Positions 6,601 to 15,598 of a DNA stretch of 39,748 nucleotides are shown piece by piece. How positions within the stretch are numbered: position 1 is the first letter of the stretch; every line of letters begins with the position of its first letter. Origin of the DNA: a virus; IMG/VR virus record IMGVR_UViG_3300001920_000004, positions 1 through 39,748 of that record; one strand, 5' to 3'. Made by a program: the position numbers and the translations under genes. The notes below the pieces were generated by a model. The model worked only from the letters and a program-made list of their open reading frames with translations, had not been told where the DNA came from and did not search any database.

Positions 6601-6810
6601 ATGACCACTCTGCAGCCCCACCAGCAGCGCGTCGTCGAAGAGCGCGCCGACCTCAGCACCCGCCTGGATCGCCTGCGCACCTTCTTGCGCTCCTCGCTCT
6701 TCGAAGCCGTGCCCCAGGCCGAGCGCGCCCGCCTTCAGCGCCAGTCCGTCTACATGAGCGCCTACCTCGAAGTGCTCGACGAGCGCATCGCCGCCTTCCC
6801 CCAGGCATGA
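6601..6810 (+). CDS. Small helical phage protein, 69 aa, upstream of terminase
   Basis: The protein is almost entirely helical and charged, beginning MTTLQPHQQRVVEERADL and containing SSLFEAVPQAERARLQRQ and YMSAYLEVLDERIAAF. This pattern is common in small phage genes placed before terminase or in early regions; the function is unknown. It overlaps the small terminase gene by 4 bases (ATGA). Confidence 0.7.
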   Translation: MTTLQPHQQRVVEERADLSTRLDRLRTFLRSSLFEAVPQAERARLQRQSVYMSAYLEVLDERIAAFPQA

Positions 6811-7595
6811 CCAAGCCCGCAGCCAAGCCGGCCCCCAAGTCCCAGGAGAAGGCCAAGCCCACCACCACCCCGCGCAAGCGCCTGATGGACTGGGAAGCCG
6901 TCGAGCGCGACTACCGCACCGGGCGCTTCACCGACCAGGAGCTCGCCGACAAGTACGGCAACCTCGTCAGCCGCCAAGCCGTCACCAAGATGGCCAAGAC
7001 CAAGGGCTGGCAGAAGGACCTCACCGACGCCGTGCGCCAGGCCACCAAGGCCAGCCTCATTCAGGAACAGGTCCGCCAGCGCCTGCAAGCCGACTCCCAG
7101 CAGGTTGCAACAAAGTTGCCGGCAACCTCCGATGCAACTTCCGCAGCCGCCATAGTTGCCAATGCAACCGCGGCAACCGTGGACGCCACGGCCAACGCAG
7201 TGCTCGTCGCTGCCGAAGCCAACAAGCAGGTGATCCTTCAGCACCGCCGCGACATCCAGTCGCTGCGCGCCATGCTGATGGACATGGCTGGCGAGTTGCA
7301 GCAAGCCGGTCGCGCCGACCTGAGCCGCTTGGCCGAGGTGCTCACGGCCGGCGCCGAGGGCGAGATGGACGCCGAGCGCCTGGAGGCCCTGCGATCCGAC
7401 CTGCAGGCCGTGGCCAGGCTGCCGATGCGCGTGCTGTCGGTGCAGCGCATGACCCAGGCCATGACCCGGCTGCAGTTGCTGGAGCGCCGCGCGTTCGGTC
7501 TCGATGAACCCGAGCAGCCGCCGCCGGTGGACGAGTTGGCCGAGCTCAGCGACGAAGAGCTGGAGAGGCGAATTGAGCAGTTCGCTCGCCGCTGA
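6807..7595 (+). CDS. Terminase small subunit
   Basis: The 262-aa product is the DNA-recognition subunit that selects the packaging start site and hands DNA to the large subunit. After a Lys/Pro/Ala-rich tail (residues 1-25) comes a helix-turn-helix region, FTDQELADKYG then SRQAVTKMAKTKGW (about residues 40-70). An Ala/Thr-rich linker and long helices for oligomerisation follow, with an acidic C-terminus. The start is the ATG at 6807, in a 4-base overlap with the preceding gene; the longer frame upstream runs out of phase over it. The stop lies 23 bases inside the large-subunit gene. Confidence 0.85.
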   Translation: MTKPAAKPAPKSQEKAKPTTTPRKRLMDWEAVERDYRTGRFTDQELADKYGNLVSRQAVTKMAKTKGWQKDLTDAVRQATKASLIQEQVRQRLQADSQQVATKLPATSDATSAAAIVANATAATVDATANAVLVAAEANKQVILQHRRDIQSLRAMLMDMAGELQQAGRADLSRLAEVLTAGAEGEMDAERLEALRSDLQAVARLPMRVLSVQRMTQAMTRLQLLERRAFGLDEPEQPPPVDELAELSDEELERRIEQFARR

Positions 7596-9096
7596 GCTGG
7601 CCCGGCGCCAGCGCGAGCAGCAGGCCTTGGCGGTGCCGCAGGCCAAGTCCTTGCCGGTGGTGCTGCCGGTACCGCAGAGCCGGGAGGAGCGCCTGGCGCT
7701 GCTGGCCCTGCTGGAGGAGCAGGAGCGGCGCAAGCAGCGGCGCAAGCTGTTCAGCTACTTCCCCGAGACCGGGCCGCTTCGGCGTGAGCTGTACGCGCAG
7801 CACATGCAGTTCTTCCGGCTGGGCGCCGAGTACAAGACCCGCGGCTTCATGGCCGGCAACCGGGTTGGAAAGACCGAGGGCGGCGGCTGCGAGGTGGTCT
7901 ACCACCTGACCGGGCGCTACCCCGACTGGTGGGAAGGCCACCGATTCACGCACGCCATCGACGCCTGGGCGGCTGGCGACACCAAGGAGACGGTGCGCGA
8001 CATCCTGCAGTTGAAGCTGATGGGCCCCGAGGGGGCCTACGGCACCGGCCTGATCCCGGGCGAGGACATCGTGAAGTTCCAGCGGCGCCCGAACGGCGCC
8101 GGCGCGCTGGACTACGTGATCGTGAGGCACCGCACGGGGCGCGTGTCCCGCCTGGCCTTCAAGTCCTTCGACCAGGGTCGCGAGGCCTTTCAGGGGACCG
8201 AGAAGCACCTGGTCTGGCTTGACGAGGAGTCCAACGAGGCGATCCGCGCGGAGTGCGCGATGCGCCTGGGTACCACCAACGGCCTGCTGATCGAGACCTT
8301 CACGCCGCTGCGAGGCCTCACGCCGGTGGTGATGAACTACCTGGGGGCCGAAGCCGAGATCCCGGCCGATCGCGTGGGCCGCGCCGAGCACCAGGCTCTG
8401 GTGATGGCTGGCTGGGATGACGTGCCTCACCTGGATGCCGCGCAGAAGGCCCGGCTGATGGCCAACTGCGAGCCGCACCTGCGCGAGGCGCGCAGCCGGG
8501 GAGTTCCCAGCATCGGCGCCGGCGCGATCTACCCGGTCCCCGAAGACCAGATCACGGTCGACGACTTCCCGATCCCAGAGCACTGGCCACGAGCCTACGG
8601 CCTGGACGTCGGCTGGAACTGCACCGCCGCGGCGTTCGGCGCGCTCGATCGCGACAACGACGTGCTCTACGTCTACTCCTGCCACTCGCAAGGGCAGCAG
8701 GAACCCAGCACTCATGTGGCCGCCATCAAGGCCCGCGGCGACTGGATCCCCGGAACCATCGACCCGGCCAGCCGCGGACGCAGCCAGAAGGACGGCGAGC
8801 AACTGCTGGAGATCTACACGCTGCTCGGCCTGCCGCTCACGCCCGCCGACAACAGCGTCGAGTCGGGCCTGTTCGAGGTTCACCAGCGCCTGGCCACCGG
8901 GCGCCTCAAGGTGTTTCGCTCCTGTCGTCCGTGGTTCGCGGAATACCGCATCTACCACCGCGACGACAAGGGCCACATCGTCAAGAAGAACGACCACCTG
9001 ATGGACGCCACGCGCTATCTGGTGGTCACCGGACTGCACATCGTGCAGACCAACGTCGGCGTCGAGAGCTTTCGCACTCGCCGGCGCTACTCGTAA
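7573..9096 (+). CDS. Terminase large subunit (ATPase/nuclease)
   Basis: The 507-aa product packages DNA into the prohead. The ATPase half has Walker A AGNRVGKT (94-101), Walker B LVWLDEE (213-219) and the coupling motif TFTPLRG (242-248). The RNase-H-like nuclease half shows acidic residues D345 (GLDVGW), D397 (TIDPAS) and D478 (HLMDATRY). I chose a TTG start at 7573 because GGAGAGG lies 5-11 bases upstream and the frame before it is only the out-of-phase end of the small subunit gene. The gene pairs with a P22-type portal, so headful packaging is likely. Confidence 0.95.
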   Translation: MSSSLAAELARRQREQQALAVPQAKSLPVVLPVPQSREERLALLALLEEQERRKQRRKLFSYFPETGPLRRELYAQHMQFFRLGAEYKTRGFMAGNRVGKTEGGGCEVVYHLTGRYPDWWEGHRFTHAIDAWAAGDTKETVRDILQLKLMGPEGAYGTGLIPGEDIVKFQRRPNGAGALDYVIVRHRTGRVSRLAFKSFDQGREAFQGTEKHLVWLDEESNEAIRAECAMRLGTTNGLLIETFTPLRGLTPVVMNYLGAEAEIPADRVGRAEHQALVMAGWDDVPHLDAAQKARLMANCEPHLREARSRGVPSIGAGAIYPVPEDQITVDDFPIPEHWPRAYGLDVGWNCTAAAFGALDRDNDVLYVYSCHSQGQQEPSTHVAAIKARGDWIPGTIDPASRGRSQKDGEQLLEIYTLLGLPLTPADNSVESGLFEVHQRLATGRLKVFRSCRPWFAEYRIYHRDDKGHIVKKNDHLMDATRYLVVTGLHIVQTNVGVESFRTRRRYS

Positions 9097-9104
9097 GGCA
9101 CGCC

Positions 9105-11168
9105 ATGGCCGATCCCACCAATTCACGCGACCTCGCGCCAGCCGACAAGGGCAGCATGGGTCTTGTCGAGCTCGAGGAGCTCGTCAAGGACTCGATGCAC
9201 CAGCCCGAATGGCGCCAGCGCGCCGATGAGGTTGCGGGGTTCATCGACGGCAAACAGATCGCGCCGGACAAACGCATGGAGATGGAGGAGACCGGGCAGC
9301 CCGTCTCCATCACCAACCTCATGCAGCGCACGCTCAACGGCGCCCTCGGCCAGGAAGCCAAGGCCCGTGTGGACTGGAAGGCCACGGCCGACAACGACGC
9401 GTTCCTGGAAGTCTCCGAGGTCATGAACGACCGCCTGCACGAAGCGCAGCGCGAGACCTACGCCGACATGGCGATCAGCGACGCCTACAAGAGCCAGATC
9501 GGCCCGGGCCTGGGCTGGGTGGAGGTCTCGCGCAACCCCGACCCGCTGGAGTACCAGTACCGGGTGTGCGAGGTGCACCGCAACGAGATCTGGTGGGACT
9601 GGCGCAGCCAGCACCGCGACCTGCGCGACGCCCGCTGGCTGTGCCGCCAGCGCTGGGTGGACCGCGACGAGGCCGAAAACTACTTCCCCGAGCACAAGCT
9701 CATCTTCAAGTACGGCTGCCACCACGGGCCGATCTCGGACACGCTCAGCCTGCAGCTGGTCCAGGCCGACACGTTCGAGCGGATCATGACCACGCGCAGC
9801 AGCTTCAACGTGCTGCAGGAGGAGTGGCTCGACAGCACGCGCGCCCGGGTGAAGTTCTACGAGGTCTGGTACCGCCGGCCCAAGCTGGTGGTGGCCATGC
9901 TGCTGCCCGGCGGCAAGCGACTGCCGTTCAACGTCGCCAACCCGTTCCACCACGAGATGGTCTCGCGCGGCATGGCCCAACTCATGAAGGGCCCGAGCTT
10001 CGAGGTGCGCCAGGCCATCTTCGCCGGCCCGTACCGTCTGGTCGACCGCGGCACGACGCTGCGCCGCTTCCCCTACATCCCGTTCTGGTGCTACCGCGAC
10101 GACGCCGATCGCACGCCCTACGGCCTGGGCGAGGGCATGATGTCGCCGCAGCAGGAGTACAACGAGCGGCGCTCCAAGCTGCTGTGGCTGCTCAAGGCCA
10201 AGCAGGTGTTCGCCGACGCCGACGCGCTGGACGAGCGCTACAACAGCCTGAAGGAACTGGCTCTCGAAGCGCTGCGCCCGGACGCCATGTTCGTGCTCAA
10301 CCCGATGCGCAAGAACGGCCAGTTCGGCCTGCGCATCGAGCACAACGGCCAACTCGCCAAAGAGCAAGTCGAGGTGATGCAGGACGCCAAGGAGCTGATC
10401 CAGGACCAGCCCGGCATCTACTCCACCATGCTGGGCAACGCGCCATCGGGCGTGACGTCTGGCCTGGCCATCAACTCGCTGGTCGAGCAGTCCATGGTCA
10501 GCCTGGGCGAGGTCAACGACAACTACCGCTACGCCCGCCGCATGGTGGGTGAGGCGCTGTTCAACCTCATCGCCGAAGACCATCTCGCGCGAGACCTTCA
10601 GATCCGCATCGGCCAGGGCAAGAAGGCCAAGGTCATTGTGCTCAACACGGTCGACCCCGAGACGCGTCTGCCGAAGAACCAGGTGAAGGATGCCCCGGTG
10701 AAGGTCGGCCTGCAGGATGTGCCCAGCACGCCGGCGCACCGCATGCAGCAGCAGCAGCAGATCGCGCAGGCCCTGCAGGCCGTGGGCGCGAACCCGGATG
10801 CCGTCATCCTGCTCACCTCCGCGCTGATCGACAGCAGCGACATCCCGAACCACGCCGAATACGCGGCCTGGCTGCGCAAGCGCGCCGGCATCCCCGAGCC
10901 GGGCACGACCGACGACGAGGAGGTCGAAGCCACCGAGGCCGCCATGCAGCAGGCCAAATCCATTGCACAGAAGGCGCAGATGGACGCACTCGCCGCGAAG
11001 ACCTCGCGTGATCGCGCCGCGGCCGAGCAGGCCTCCAGCGCGGCGCGCCTGAACCTGGCCAAGGCCGACCAGATCACCGACGCGATCGAGAACCCGCCCG
11101 AGGCCGCACCAGCGGCCAACGACGAGGACGCGCTGATCGAAGGCGCCTGGAAACAGGCCACGGCCTGA
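9105..11168 (+). CDS. Portal protein, P22 type
   Basis: The 687-aa product forms the dodecameric ring at the head vertex through which DNA enters and leaves. Its length and sequence pattern fit the P22-like portal family: an N-terminal clip/wing region with EIWWDWRS and RWLCRQRW segments, a central FPYIPFWCYRDD-PYGLGEGM segment, and a C-terminal helical barrel rich in Gln and Ala (about residues 545-680). It follows the terminase by 8 bases. Confidence 0.93.
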   Translation: MADPTNSRDLAPADKGSMGLVELEELVKDSMHQPEWRQRADEVAGFIDGKQIAPDKRMEMEETGQPVSITNLMQRTLNGALGQEAKARVDWKATADNDAFLEVSEVMNDRLHEAQRETYADMAISDAYKSQIGPGLGWVEVSRNPDPLEYQYRVCEVHRNEIWWDWRSQHRDLRDARWLCRQRWVDRDEAENYFPEHKLIFKYGCHHGPISDTLSLQLVQADTFERIMTTRSSFNVLQEEWLDSTRARVKFYEVWYRRPKLVVAMLLPGGKRLPFNVANPFHHEMVSRGMAQLMKGPSFEVRQAIFAGPYRLVDRGTTLRRFPYIPFWCYRDDADRTPYGLGEGMMSPQQEYNERRSKLLWLLKAKQVFADADALDERYNSLKELALEALRPDAMFVLNPMRKNGQFGLRIEHNGQLAKEQVEVMQDAKELIQDQPGIYSTMLGNAPSGVTSGLAINSLVEQSMVSLGEVNDNYRYARRMVGEALFNLIAEDHLARDLQIRIGQGKKAKVIVLNTVDPETRLPKNQVKDAPVKVGLQDVPSTPAHRMQQQQQIAQALQAVGANPDAVILLTSALIDSSDIPNHAEYAAWLRKRAGIPEPGTTDDEEVEATEAAMQQAKSIAQKAQMDALAAKTSRDRAAAEQASSAARLNLAKADQITDAIENPPEAAPAANDEDALIEGAWKQATA

Positions 11169-11233
11169 CCCCGATTTCCCCGCAGCGCGTGCCGGCGCGC
11201 TGGTGGCGGTATCTGCCGGCAACCCCCTGACGT

Positions 11234-11263
11234 GAGCCCGTCCGCAGCAATGCGCGCGGGCTC
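11234..11263 (+). terminator. Stem-loop between portal and scaffold genes
   Basis: Arms GAGCCCG (11234-11240) and CGGGCTC (11257-11263) enclose a loop with an inner CGCA/TGCG pair. The 3' flank TGTCGCTTCC is only weakly T-rich, so this may be a partial terminator or an RNA-processing hairpin that sets portal versus scaffold/coat levels. The surrounding 133-base gap has no gene. Confidence 0.45.
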
Positions 11264-11301
11264 TGTCGCTTCCGCATCTCAGCGATACGAGGAACCCCCC
11301 A

Positions 11302-12363
11302 ATGGACTCCAACGAAAGTCTGGCCAAGACGCTGGACAGCCTTCCCGACGACTTCAACTTCGAGGATGCGAACGCCCTGGCGAAAGTCATGGGCGACCCC
11401 GACCCGAACGACGAAGCCGCGACCCAGGCTGTCCAGGGCGATACCACCGCAACCCAGGTCACCGAGACCGCCACGGCGCCCGCCGCAGCACCCGCTGCTG
11501 CACCGGCTCCCGCGGCCGCTCCGGCACCTGCACCTGCCGTGGAGAGCAGCGCATCGCCCGCCGCTGCAGCACCGGCCGCTGACGTGAAGGTCGAAGGAGT
11601 GCTCGCCAAGGACGGCAAACACGTGTTGCCCTACTCGGCGCTGCAGGAGAGCCGGCGCGAGGCGCTCACCCAGCGCAGCCGTGCCGAACAGCTGGAAGAG
11701 GCGAATCGACGCCTGCAAGAGCAACTCGAAGCCGCGAAGGCCGGTCGCCCCATTGGCGACGAGGCCATCTCGGAAGAGGCGCTGGCGCAGGTCGAGAAGG
11801 ACTTTCCACAGCTCGCTCCCTTTGTGAAGTCGACCCGCGCGATCCAAGCGACCGTCGCGAAGTTGACCCAGCAGCAGAGCCAGCCCCAAGGCGACAAGAA
11901 CGCCGAGATCGACGCCGAGCTCGACGCACGAGCCGAACTGGACGCAGCCCTTGCCCAGCGCCCCCTGCTGAGCAAGTACGTGGACCAGGGCGGCGTGGTG
12001 TGGCAGCGCGCCATTGAGATCGACCGCAGCCTCCTGGGCAACCAGGAGTGGGCCTCCAAGCCCATCGCCGAACGGCTGGTCGAGACCGAGAAGCTGCTCG
12101 CGCAGGAACTCGGCATCCAGCTCCCGACGAGCGCTCCTCCCCCACCGGCACCGGCAGGCACGCCGGCTGCGGCTCCCGCACCCCGCGTGGACCCCGCCGC
12201 AGCGGCACCCGCCGCAGGCCCCTCAACGCTCAGTGACATCTCCGGTACCGCACCACGCGTCGAAAAGGACCCGTGGGACGACCGGCTGCCCATCGAAGGT
12301 TTGGCCGCTGCAGAGCGCATGACCGACGAGCAGCTCATGAGGTCGCTGGGCATTCCCTACTGA
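11302..12363 (+). CDS. Putative scaffolding protein
   Basis: The 353-aa product lies between portal and coat genes, the usual place for the scaffold. It is acidic at the N-terminus, has two Ala/Pro-rich linkers (about residues 45-90 and 270-310), a charged coiled-coil core (ESRREALTQRSRAEQLEEANRRL and following, about 115-145), and a short C-terminal helix. These are features of internal assembly scaffolds rather than enzymes. The sequence itself is not close to a scaffold I can name. Confidence 0.7.
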   Translation: MDSNESLAKTLDSLPDDFNFEDANALAKVMGDPDPNDEAATQAVQGDTTATQVTETATAPAAAPAAAPAPAAAPAPAPAVESSASPAAAAPAADVKVEGVLAKDGKHVLPYSALQESRREALTQRSRAEQLEEANRRLQEQLEAAKAGRPIGDEAISEEALAQVEKDFPQLAPFVKSTRAIQATVAKLTQQQSQPQGDKNAEIDAELDARAELDAALAQRPLLSKYVDQGGVVWQRAIEIDRSLLGNQEWASKPIAERLVETEKLLAQELGIQLPTSAPPPPAPAGTPAAAPAPRVDPAAAAPAAGPSTLSDISGTAPRVEKDPWDDRLPIEGLAAAERMTDEQLMRSLGIPY

Positions 12364-12389
12364 TCCCCCAACGCTGAAAGGAAGTCGAC

Positions 12390-13685
12390 ATGACCACCGT
12401 CGACACGAACTCCTCGTTTGCCGTCAAGAAGGAATCGGTCGCGCTCGCCGCTCTGGCGGTGCGCAAACCGACCAACCTGACGCGCCTCACCGGCCAGGTG
12501 CCCACCCAGACCGGCGCCGAAGCCACGCTCAAGCAGCAGTCGAACCCGGGCCTGCCCGGCATTCGCGTGCGCGAGCTGGCCTCGGGCGCTGGCGACAAGG
12601 TGACCATCGAGGCCATCGACGTCCTGTCGGGCGAGCCCATCATGGGTGACCGCATCCGCGAGGGCAAAGGTGAGGCCATGAACATCTCGAGCATGGAAGC
12701 CCGCATCGACCTCGCGTCGAAGGTGGTGTATCCCGGCGCGAAGATGACCCAGAAGCGCACGCGCCACCAGCTGCGCCCCCTGGCCATGGCCCAGCTCATG
12801 GGCTACTTCCCGCGTCTGCTCTGGCAGCGTGCCCTCGTGCAGATCGCCGGTGCGCGCGGCGCCCAGCGTGACCGCTCGTGGCACGTCCCGCTGCAGACCG
12901 CCGACACGTTCGCCGAGGTGATGATCAACCCGGTCAAGGCTCCCACCTACAACCGGCACCTGGTCATCGACGGCAACGCGGTGGTTCAGGGTGGCGCGCA
13001 GCTGGCCAGCGTCGACAGCGCCGACGTGTGGAAGCTCACGCATGTGGACGCCATCAGCGAGTGGCTGGACTCGATCCAGTTCAAGCTGCAGCCCATCCGC
13101 TTGCCCGGCGACCCCGCGGCCGACGATGACCCCATCAAGGGCGTGCTCATGATGGACCCCCAGGCCTGGAACCAGATCCTGACCGACACCACGGCCGGGC
13201 ACAACATCCGGACCTGGCAGGCCAACGCGCTGGAGCGCGGCCGCCAGATGGGCGCCAACATCCACCCGCTGTTCCGCGGCGAGGTGTACATGTGGAACAA
13301 CATCGTGATCCGGAAGATGGAGCACTCCATCTACTTCAACCCGGGTGACGTGGTGCCCCACATCACGGCGGCCAACCGCTACTCGGCGACCGAGACCAAC
13401 GTCACGGTCAACGGCAGCCTGGGCGCGGGCTTCCGCGTCTCGCGCTCCGTGCTGCTGGGTGCACAGGCCTTCGGCGTGCTGGAAGGCGCGAACGAGTCCA
13501 CCGGCATCCAGGCGGCCTTCAAGGAACGCAAGTTCGACTACGACTCGAAGTACGAGGCGATGGGCGAGTGGATGGGCGGCGAGACCAAGCTGCGCTTCAA
13601 GTTCGCCAACGAGGACGGCACGCTGGAGCCGACCGATCACGGCGTGGTGGTCATCGACGCGGCCGTCAAGGCCGTGGGCGTGTGA
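12390..13685 (+). CDS. Major capsid protein, N4-gp56 family
   Basis: The 431-aa product matches the N4-gp56 major capsid family in length, position and conserved features. These include the VRELASGAGDKVTIEAIDVLSGEPIMGD region (about 57-85), FPRLLWQRAL, the HNIRTWQANALERG segment, and the C-terminal ERKFDYDSKYEAMGEWMGGETKLRF. It has an AGGAAG ribosome-binding site 8 bases upstream. Combination of an N4-type coat with a P22-type portal is a mosaic feature of this phage group. Confidence 0.92.
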   Translation: MTTVDTNSSFAVKKESVALAALAVRKPTNLTRLTGQVPTQTGAEATLKQQSNPGLPGIRVRELASGAGDKVTIEAIDVLSGEPIMGDRIREGKGEAMNISSMEARIDLASKVVYPGAKMTQKRTRHQLRPLAMAQLMGYFPRLLWQRALVQIAGARGAQRDRSWHVPLQTADTFAEVMINPVKAPTYNRHLVIDGNAVVQGGAQLASVDSADVWKLTHVDAISEWLDSIQFKLQPIRLPGDPAADDDPIKGVLMMDPQAWNQILTDTTAGHNIRTWQANALERGRQMGANIHPLFRGEVYMWNNIVIRKMEHSIYFNPGDVVPHITAANRYSATETNVTVNGSLGAGFRVSRSVLLGAQAFGVLEGANESTGIQAAFKERKFDYDSKYEAMGEWMGGETKLRFKFANEDGTLEPTDHGVVVIDAAVKAVGV

Positions 13686-13697
13686 TCGACAGGGTAG

Positions 13698-13714
13698 GGC
13701 GCCCTCGCGGCGCC
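13698..13714 (+). terminator. GC hairpin after the coat gene
   Basis: GGCGCC arms at 13698-13703 and 13709-13714 with loop CTCGC lie 13 bases after the coat stop. There is no T-run, so it is more likely a weak pause or a 3'-end-protecting hairpin than a full terminator. Confidence 0.35.
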
Positions 13715-13756
13715 TGACCTGACCACCTTCCAACCCTCTTCACTGGAGAACTGAAC

Positions 13757-14206
13757 ATGCCCTCCTACAAAGGCCCTCAAGCCTCGCGCGCCCGCCACGC
13801 TTCGTCCGAAGCCGGCAACGCGTGGGTCGACGACAACAAGGTCGCGGTCACCGCGGCCCTCACCACCGCCGATGAAGTGGTGCTGCTCGACGTGCCCGCC
13901 GGCACCCGGCTGCACGGCTTGAAGCTGCGTGCTGGCGACCTCGACACCGGCACCGCGCTGGTGGCGAGCCTCGGCTACCGCTCCAAGCACGCCGAGCCGC
14001 AACTGGCGCCGAGCGCCAACTACTTCCTCAGCGGCTCCACCTCCTTCCAGGCGGCGCAAGCGGGTTGGGTCGATCTGGCCTTCGAGCCGATCGTCTTCAA
14101 CGAGCCCGTGCAGATCGTGCTGAGCGTGGGCACCGGCGCCGCCGGCCAGTCCGGCACCCAGAGCATCTGGGCGATCGGCGAAGGCCAGGTGGTTGGCGCT
14201 CGCTGA
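13757..14206 (+). CDS. Putative head decoration protein
   Basis: The 149-aa product is beta-rich, with segments such as DEVVLLDVPAGTRLHGLKLRAGDLDTGTALVASLGY and FNEPVQIVLSVGTGAAG. It follows the coat gene with its own GGAG ribosome-binding site and is followed by a strong terminator, so it is likely made in amounts similar to the coat. These features fit a capsid decoration or stabilising protein, but no named family is certain. Confidence 0.55.
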   Translation: MPSYKGPQASRARHASSEAGNAWVDDNKVAVTAALTTADEVVLLDVPAGTRLHGLKLRAGDLDTGTALVASLGYRSKHAEPQLAPSANYFLSGSTSFQAAQAGWVDLAFEPIVFNEPVQIVLSVGTGAAGQSGTQSIWAIGEGQVVGAR

Positions 14207-14228
14207 GCGCTGATCGTCATCAACCCGC

Positions 14229-14263
14229 AAAGGGGCTGGCTCTGCGAAGGGCCGGCCCCTTTT
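14229..14263 (+). terminator. Intrinsic terminator after coat/decoration genes
   Basis: Arms GGGGCTGGC (14232-14240) and GCCGGCCCC (14251-14259) form a 9-bp stem with one G-T pair, extended by A/T pairs, followed by TTTTC. It would reduce expression of downstream tail genes relative to the coat. Confidence 0.75.
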
Positions 14264-14279
14264 CATTGGAGAACCCGAG

Positions 14280-14981
14280 ATGAAGATCCGCTACATCGGC
14301 AAGAAGCCCAGCCGCGCCGACACGTTGTACGGCACCGGCCTGGTGTGGAACGGCCACGGCGACGTGCAGACCTGCACGGACCCCGCAAAAGCCAAGCTGC
14401 TGCTGCGCCACACCGACATGTTCGAGCCCGCCGACGGCGAGCCCATGCGTGAGCAGCAGCGAGTGAAATCGCTCTCGATCCTGATCGGCACCGATTCCCT
14501 GCCGGCTCATGTGGACGTCGGCGGCGACACCAGCGTGGCCCTGGGTGACCTCGTACGCGCAGCACACGAGGAATCGGGCCTGAGCGTCGAGCAGTGGAAC
14601 GAGCTGCCGCAGGTTGATCGTGACGGCGCGATCCACGCTGTGCTTCAGCGCGCCAAGGCTGCGGTGGCTGCACGTGCTGGCCAGGGCGACACGGCCAGCG
14701 GCGATGTCGGCGCCGGTGATGGCAACCCCGGTGGCGAAGGCGATCAAGGCAGCGAGAGTGGCGCCGGCGGTGAAGGCGGTAGCCAGCCCCAGGGTGGCCA
14801 AGGCGACCCCGACGGCAAACCGCAGTTCGTCATGGCCACCGAGGAAGGCCCTCTGGTGCTGGACGAGCTGGACAAGGAGACCCTGCGCAAGATCGCCAAG
14901 GATCTGGGCGTGACGGTCTCCAACAACGCCGGCGAGGAGACGCTTCGCCGTCGCCTGGTCGAAGCCCACCCGGTGAGCTGA
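14280..14981 (+). CDS. Head/neck protein with C-terminal LEM/HeH-like motif
   Basis: The 233-aa product starts with MKIRYIGKKPSRADTLYGTG, a beta module found in small phage head proteins (strands, then AKLLLRHTDMFE). A Gly/Asp/Ser-rich linker spans about residues 135-185. The C-terminus (LDKETLRKIAKDLGVTVSNN... ETLRRRLVE, about 195-228) resembles the HeH/LEM-type two-helix domain often appended to phage structural proteins and able to bind DNA or protein. The role in the head is inferred from position. Confidence 0.55.
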   Translation: MKIRYIGKKPSRADTLYGTGLVWNGHGDVQTCTDPAKAKLLLRHTDMFEPADGEPMREQQRVKSLSILIGTDSLPAHVDVGGDTSVALGDLVRAAHEESGLSVEQWNELPQVDRDGAIHAVLQRAKAAVAARAGQGDTASGDVGAGDGNPGGEGDQGSESGAGGEGGSQPQGGQGDPDGKPQFVMATEEGPLVLDELDKETLRKIAKDLGVTVSNNAGEETLRRRLVEAHPVS

Positions 14982-14982
14982 G

Positions 14983-15594
14983 ATGAAGCTCTGGGCCGAC
15001 TTTCATCCGCTGGTGCTGACCAGTGCCATCGGCTGCCCCTTGCCGGTGGTCAATCAGAAGCTGATCGAGTCGGCCCGTGAGTTCTGCATTCGCACCAACG
15101 CGTGGCAGGAAGAGGACGTCATCACCGCGGACGGCAGCACCCAGCAGTTCGACTTCGCCACGCCCACGCGCGCCGAAATGCTGCAGGTCGTTCGCGCCAG
15201 CGTGGCTGGCCGACCCCTCAACGTCTACGGCCGCAACCTGCTGCCGCCCGACTGGGCCACCAACGGCGCGCGCAGCGACTCGCTCTACCACTTCACCCGC
15301 TACGACTACCTGCTGTTTCCCAAGCCCAGTGCCGGCGAGCTGATCGAAGTCGTGATTGCCGTGCGCCCGGGGCTGGACGGTGCCGGTGTGGGCGACGAGG
15401 TCTTCGAGTCCCACGCCGAGCACATCGCTGCCGGTGCGCGCTACCGCCTTCTGCGCATGCCTCGCACCGAGTGGCAGGACCTGGTGGAAGCCGAGATCGC
15501 GCTGGGCGAGTTCGAACGCGGTGTGCACGAGGCCGCGAACCGCGACTTCATGCAAACGCCTGCCGCGTCTCGGCGCGTGAAGACCTGGGGGTGA
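14983..15594 (+). CDS. Putative head-tail adaptor protein
   Basis: The 203-aa product lies between head and tail genes and pairs with the next gene. It has the N-terminal pattern FHPLVLTSAIGCPLPVVNQKLIESAREFCIRTNAW, seen in podophage neck proteins that pack helices against the portal, followed by beta strands and a C-terminal helix. The role as gp4-like or tail-tubular-A-like adaptor is inference from order and size. Confidence 0.55.
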   Translation: MKLWADFHPLVLTSAIGCPLPVVNQKLIESAREFCIRTNAWQEEDVITADGSTQQFDFATPTRAEMLQVVRASVAGRPLNVYGRNLLPPDWATNGARSDSLYHFTRYDYLLFPKPSAGELIEVVIAVRPGLDGAGVGDEVFESHAEHIAAGARYRLLRMPRTEWQDLVEAEIALGEFERGVHEAANRDFMQTPAASRRVKTWG

Positions 15595-15598
15595 TGGC

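Noticed and set aside
9123-11618. 831-aa open frame on the minus strand opposite the portal gene
   Set aside because: The portal on the plus strand is clear; the antisense frame has shadow-like composition and no motif.
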